Source: an uncultured Prevotella sp.
GTDB taxonomy: Bacteria; Bacteroidota; Bacteroidia; Bacteroidales; Bacteroidaceae
Length of the DNA: 8,495 bases
Assembly: GCA_934230965.1 (NCBI GenBank)
Contig: CAKQFW010000084.1
Location: forward strand, 1-8,495
Direction: 5' to 3'
This document shows positions 7,577 through 8,495 of this stretch, piece by piece. Position 1 is the stretch's first letter; each line of letters starts with the position of its first letter. The position numbers and the translations under genes were made by a program. The notes under the pieces were generated by a model that was given only the letters and a program-made list of their open reading frames with translations, searched no databases and had not been told where the DNA came from.

Positions 7577-7584
7577 CAAATTTA
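7577..7584 (-). promoter_or_regulatory. Probable -7 promoter element for the flippase-pepD operon
   Basis: The minus strand reads TAAATTTG, the same box as upstream of lysS and a match to TAnnTTTG. The predicted start near 7572 gives a leader of about 50 nt. The -33 region is poor: TTCTG lies about 21 nt upstream, but there is no clean TTTG at the right spacing. Confidence 0.5.
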
Positions 7585-7667
7585 ATAAAAACTATTCAAA
7601 TAGAGCAGAAAGACAAGCTTAATTGCGCTTTTTTAATCTTTTGGTTACGGTTTTGGGTTGTTCTTTG

Positions 7668-7724
7668 GCTTTTGGGGGCTATGATAGGGGGCTTTTGGGG
7701 GCTACGGTTGGGGACTTTAGGGGG
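7668..7724 (+). repeat. G-run cluster with a 14-bp direct repeat (possible G-quadruplex)
   Basis: Five runs of four or five G lie on the plus strand at 7674-7678, 7687-7691, 7697-7701, 7710-7713 and 7720-7724, separated by 8, 5, 8 and 6 nt. Part of this is a perfect direct repeat of GCTTTTGGGGGCTA at 7668-7681 and 7691-7704. The cluster sits between two divergent promoters. The loops are slightly longer than the strict 7-nt quadruplex rule, so folding is plausible but unproven. Confidence 0.6.
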
Positions 7725-7836
7725 TGAAAGTCTGCCAAAATGTGTTTCGGCGGCGTTACAAAAAGATGTCATAATGTCACAATTGTTGACCTCTATCAAT
7801 AAAGAAGGGGTAAAAAGTGTGTTTTATGTCAAATTG

Positions 7837-7868
7837 TTTGCGCACACAGCGAAATGGTTGTAACTTTG
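7837..7868 (+). promoter_or_regulatory. Consensus Bacteroidetes promoter for the 28-codon ORF
   Basis: TTTG (7837-7840), exactly 20 nt, then TAACTTTG (7861-7868) matches the full Bacteroidetes housekeeping consensus TTTG-N19-21-TAnnTTTG. It is the best promoter in the window. Transcription should begin near 7872-7875, about 50 nt before the ATG at 7925. The absence of any larger gene downstream makes the small transcript its only visible purpose. Confidence 0.85.
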
Positions 7869-7911
7869 CATTGTCTAAAAGAGAGATATATAAAGGATAA
7901 CAATTTAAAAG

Positions 7912-7916
7912 AAAGG
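7912..7916 (+). promoter_or_regulatory. Shine-Dalgarno-like site for the 28-codon ORF
   Basis: AAAGG, within GAAAGG, lies 8 nt before the ATG at 7925. Good Shine-Dalgarno sites are uncommon in this group and absent from several large genes here, so its presence supports translation of the small ORF. Confidence 0.5.
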
Positions 7917-7924
7917 TTTTAGTT

Positions 7925-8011
7925 ATGTTTACATTAGTAGTAGTAGCCTTAGTAGCAGCGACTGTTGCACAGGCAGTGAAATTGGGACACCAGATTGATG
8001 CTAGCAAGTAA
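7925..8011 (+). CDS. Predicted 28-residue single-helix hydrophobic small protein, function unknown
   Basis: The peptide begins MFTLVVVALVAATVAQAVK and ends LGHQIDASK before TAA. Residues 2-18 are almost entirely hydrophobic and long enough for one short membrane helix. The last ten residues are polar, with K19, H22, D25 and K28. I do not recognise the family. The case for a real gene is its setting: a full-consensus promoter, a leader of about 50 nt, a spaced AAAGG, and an intrinsic terminator starting 59 nt after the stop, giving a monocistronic RNA of about 235 nt. Alternatives are a regulatory small RNA with an incidental ORF, a dual-function RNA, or a type I toxin-like peptide, although no antisense RNA gene is evident. 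An attenuation leader peptide is unlikely because no gene follows the terminator. Confidence 0.55.
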   Translation: MFTLVVVALVAATVAQAVKLGHQIDASK

Positions 8012-8070
8012 TCAATCGCCCCTTTTCCTTTTTGGAAAGAAAGATTTGAATTAGTTTTATATAACGAAAG

Positions 8071-8106
8071 AGGCAAGTCGTCATCAAACACGGCTTGCCT
8101 TTTTTC
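8071..8106 (+). terminator. Intrinsic terminator of the small transcript
   Basis: An 11-bp stem has arms at 8071-8081 (AGGCAAGTCGT) and 8090-8100 (ACGGCTTGCCT), with one G-U pair and an 8-nt loop. It is followed by TTTTTCTTTTTT. AAAG just before the stem can pair with the first T residues and lengthen it. It is a strong plus-strand terminator and fits the end of the unit that starts near 7873. Confidence 0.85.
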
Positions 8107-8110
8107 TTTT

Positions 8111-8424
8111 TTACTCGTATTTATTTTTATCTAAACGAATGTGGGCCCTCCAAGTAAGACGGGGCGCGGAGGCCACCGTCCTACTATGATAATACATGGA
8201 TAAATTCGTGGATAGTTCATAGAAATTTGTGTTCAAAAAATCGTGCGAAGCGCAAATATAGATTGTTAAAACACTACAATATTATTTGAAACGTCATTTC
8301 TCAAGTGCAATGAAACCATTGTTATGTTTATTGAAAACCATTGCTTTATTGGTGTGAAAACGTGCCGTGTTTCGGGCGAAAATATTGAGAAAATTGAGCA
8401 AAACCCAGCGACAAGTTATCTCGT
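8111..8424. other. Gene-free AT-rich stretch with one GC-rich hairpin
   Basis: I see no gene in these 314 bases; every frame is broken by stops. The only clear structure is the GC-rich hairpin described separately. CAATG/CATTG at 8308-8321 makes a short palindrome, and a related TGAAAACCATTG follows at 8332-8343. No tRNA or rRNA features are recognisable. Confidence 0.6.
8144..8184. other. GC-rich hairpin with two alternative pairings
   Basis: GTAAGACGG (8154-8162) and CCGTCCTAC (8176-8184) form a 9-position stem with one mismatch around a 13-nt loop. GGCCCTCC (8144-8151) can instead pair, with one bulge, with GGAGGCC (8168-8174) in that loop. The segment stands out sharply from the AT-rich sequence on both sides. 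No T-tract follows on either strand and I do not recognise it as a known RNA. Confidence 0.5.
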
Positions 8425-8495
8425 ATCGACCGTTATGAACACGTGGAACGGTCGATGCGCGTGTTCATATCGACCGTTATGAACATGTGGAACGG
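8425..8495. repeat. 44-bp-period direct repeat with overlapping inverted repeats, cut by the window edge
   Basis: A 27-bp unit at 8425-8451 recurs at 8469-8495 with one change (C at 8442, T at 8486). A 17-bp spacer lies at 8452-8468. Hairpin A pairs ATCGACCGTT (8425-8434) with AACGGTCGAT (8447-8456), 10 bp perfect. Hairpin B pairs ATGAACACG (8435-8443) with CGTGTTCAT (8460-8468), 9 bp perfect, the right arm being spacer sequence. Each hairpin's left arm or right arm lies in the other's loop, so they cannot form as simple hairpins together. The period is not a multiple of three, so it is not a coding repeat. More copies probably follow outside the window. Confidence 0.8.

Larger units (their letters stand above)
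7521..7924. other. Divergent intergenic region between the flippase-pepD operon and a small plus-strand gene
   Basis: No convincing gene occupies these 404 bases. They hold the minus-strand -7 box and leader hairpin of the flippase gene, a cluster of G-runs with a 14-bp direct repeat, and the plus-strand promoter, leader and ribosome-binding site of the 28-codon ORF. A plus-strand open frame from 7564 to 7863 exists but overlaps the flippase promoter and lacks a convincing start. Confidence 0.6.

Noticed and set aside
7564..7863. A 99-codon plus-strand open frame with a hydrophobic N-terminal part
   Set aside because: It starts with TTG directly over the flippase promoter, has no ribosome-binding site or upstream promoter, its middle is built from the G-run repeat, and it runs into the -33 element of the small ORF. 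Probably chance.
8253..8260. TATATTTG on the minus strand, a possible promoter antisense to the small transcription unit
   Set aside because: The -7 box fits, but the nearest TTG is only 16 nt upstream, outside the usual 19-21 nt, so an antisense RNA cannot be supported.
8310..8357. Fifteen-residue hydrophobic peptide beginning MKPLLCLLKT
   Set aside because: It resembles the start of a signal peptide, but it has no promoter, ribosome-binding site or terminator and no continuing frame that looks like a protein.
8425..8495. CRISPR array
   Set aside because: Only two 27-bp copies are visible with a 17-bp spacer, shorter than usual, and the spacer is complementary to the repeat, which is not how acquired spacers behave. 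No cas genes are present.

Overview
This window looks like chromosomal DNA from a Bacteroidales bacterium, most likely Prevotella-like (Prevotellaceae). Three things point there. Promoters fit the Bacteroidetes pattern TTG/TTTG, about 20 nt, TAnnTTTG, rather than -35/-10 boxes. Lysyl-tRNA synthetase carries a C-terminal extension of the Bacteroidetes type and is followed by gpsA. A secreted GH20 hexosaminidase with a discoidin-like C-terminal domain is typical of gut or oral glycan-foraging Bacteroidales. The lineage is inferred from the sequence and was not checked against a database.

All five large genes lie on the minus strand, so transcription runs from high to low coordinates. In that order they are a TTG-initiated eight-helix flippase-like membrane protein (6510-7520), the M20 aminoacyl-histidine dipeptidase PepD (5019-6476, 33 nt downstream, probably the same operon), an exported GH20 beta-N-acetylhexosaminidase (2632-4662), LysS (782-2524), and the N-terminal two thirds of GpsA (1-659, cut by the window edge). 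PepD and GH20 are separated by a 356-nt spacer holding a low-GC hairpin terminator, a 21-bp tandem repeat that re-copies that terminator's 3' arm and U-tract, and a clean GH20 promoter. The lysS-gpsA spacer holds a 14-bp perfect inverted repeat inside a second, 7-bp one. The large genes are housekeeping or nutrient-acquisition functions: translation, phospholipid backbone synthesis, dipeptide turnover, amino-sugar release and envelope lipid handling. They do not form one pathway.

The right end (7521-8495) is different. It holds a divergent intergenic region with five G-runs, then a compact plus-strand transcription unit: a textbook Bacteroidetes promoter, a spaced ribosome-binding site, a 28-codon ORF for a one-helix hydrophobic peptide, and a strong intrinsic terminator. 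After that come about 300 bases with no gene, one GC-rich hairpin, and at the edge the start of a 44-bp-period repeat in which each unit can fold into two mutually exclusive hairpins. The small transcription unit and the edge repeat are the parts most likely to be undescribed.
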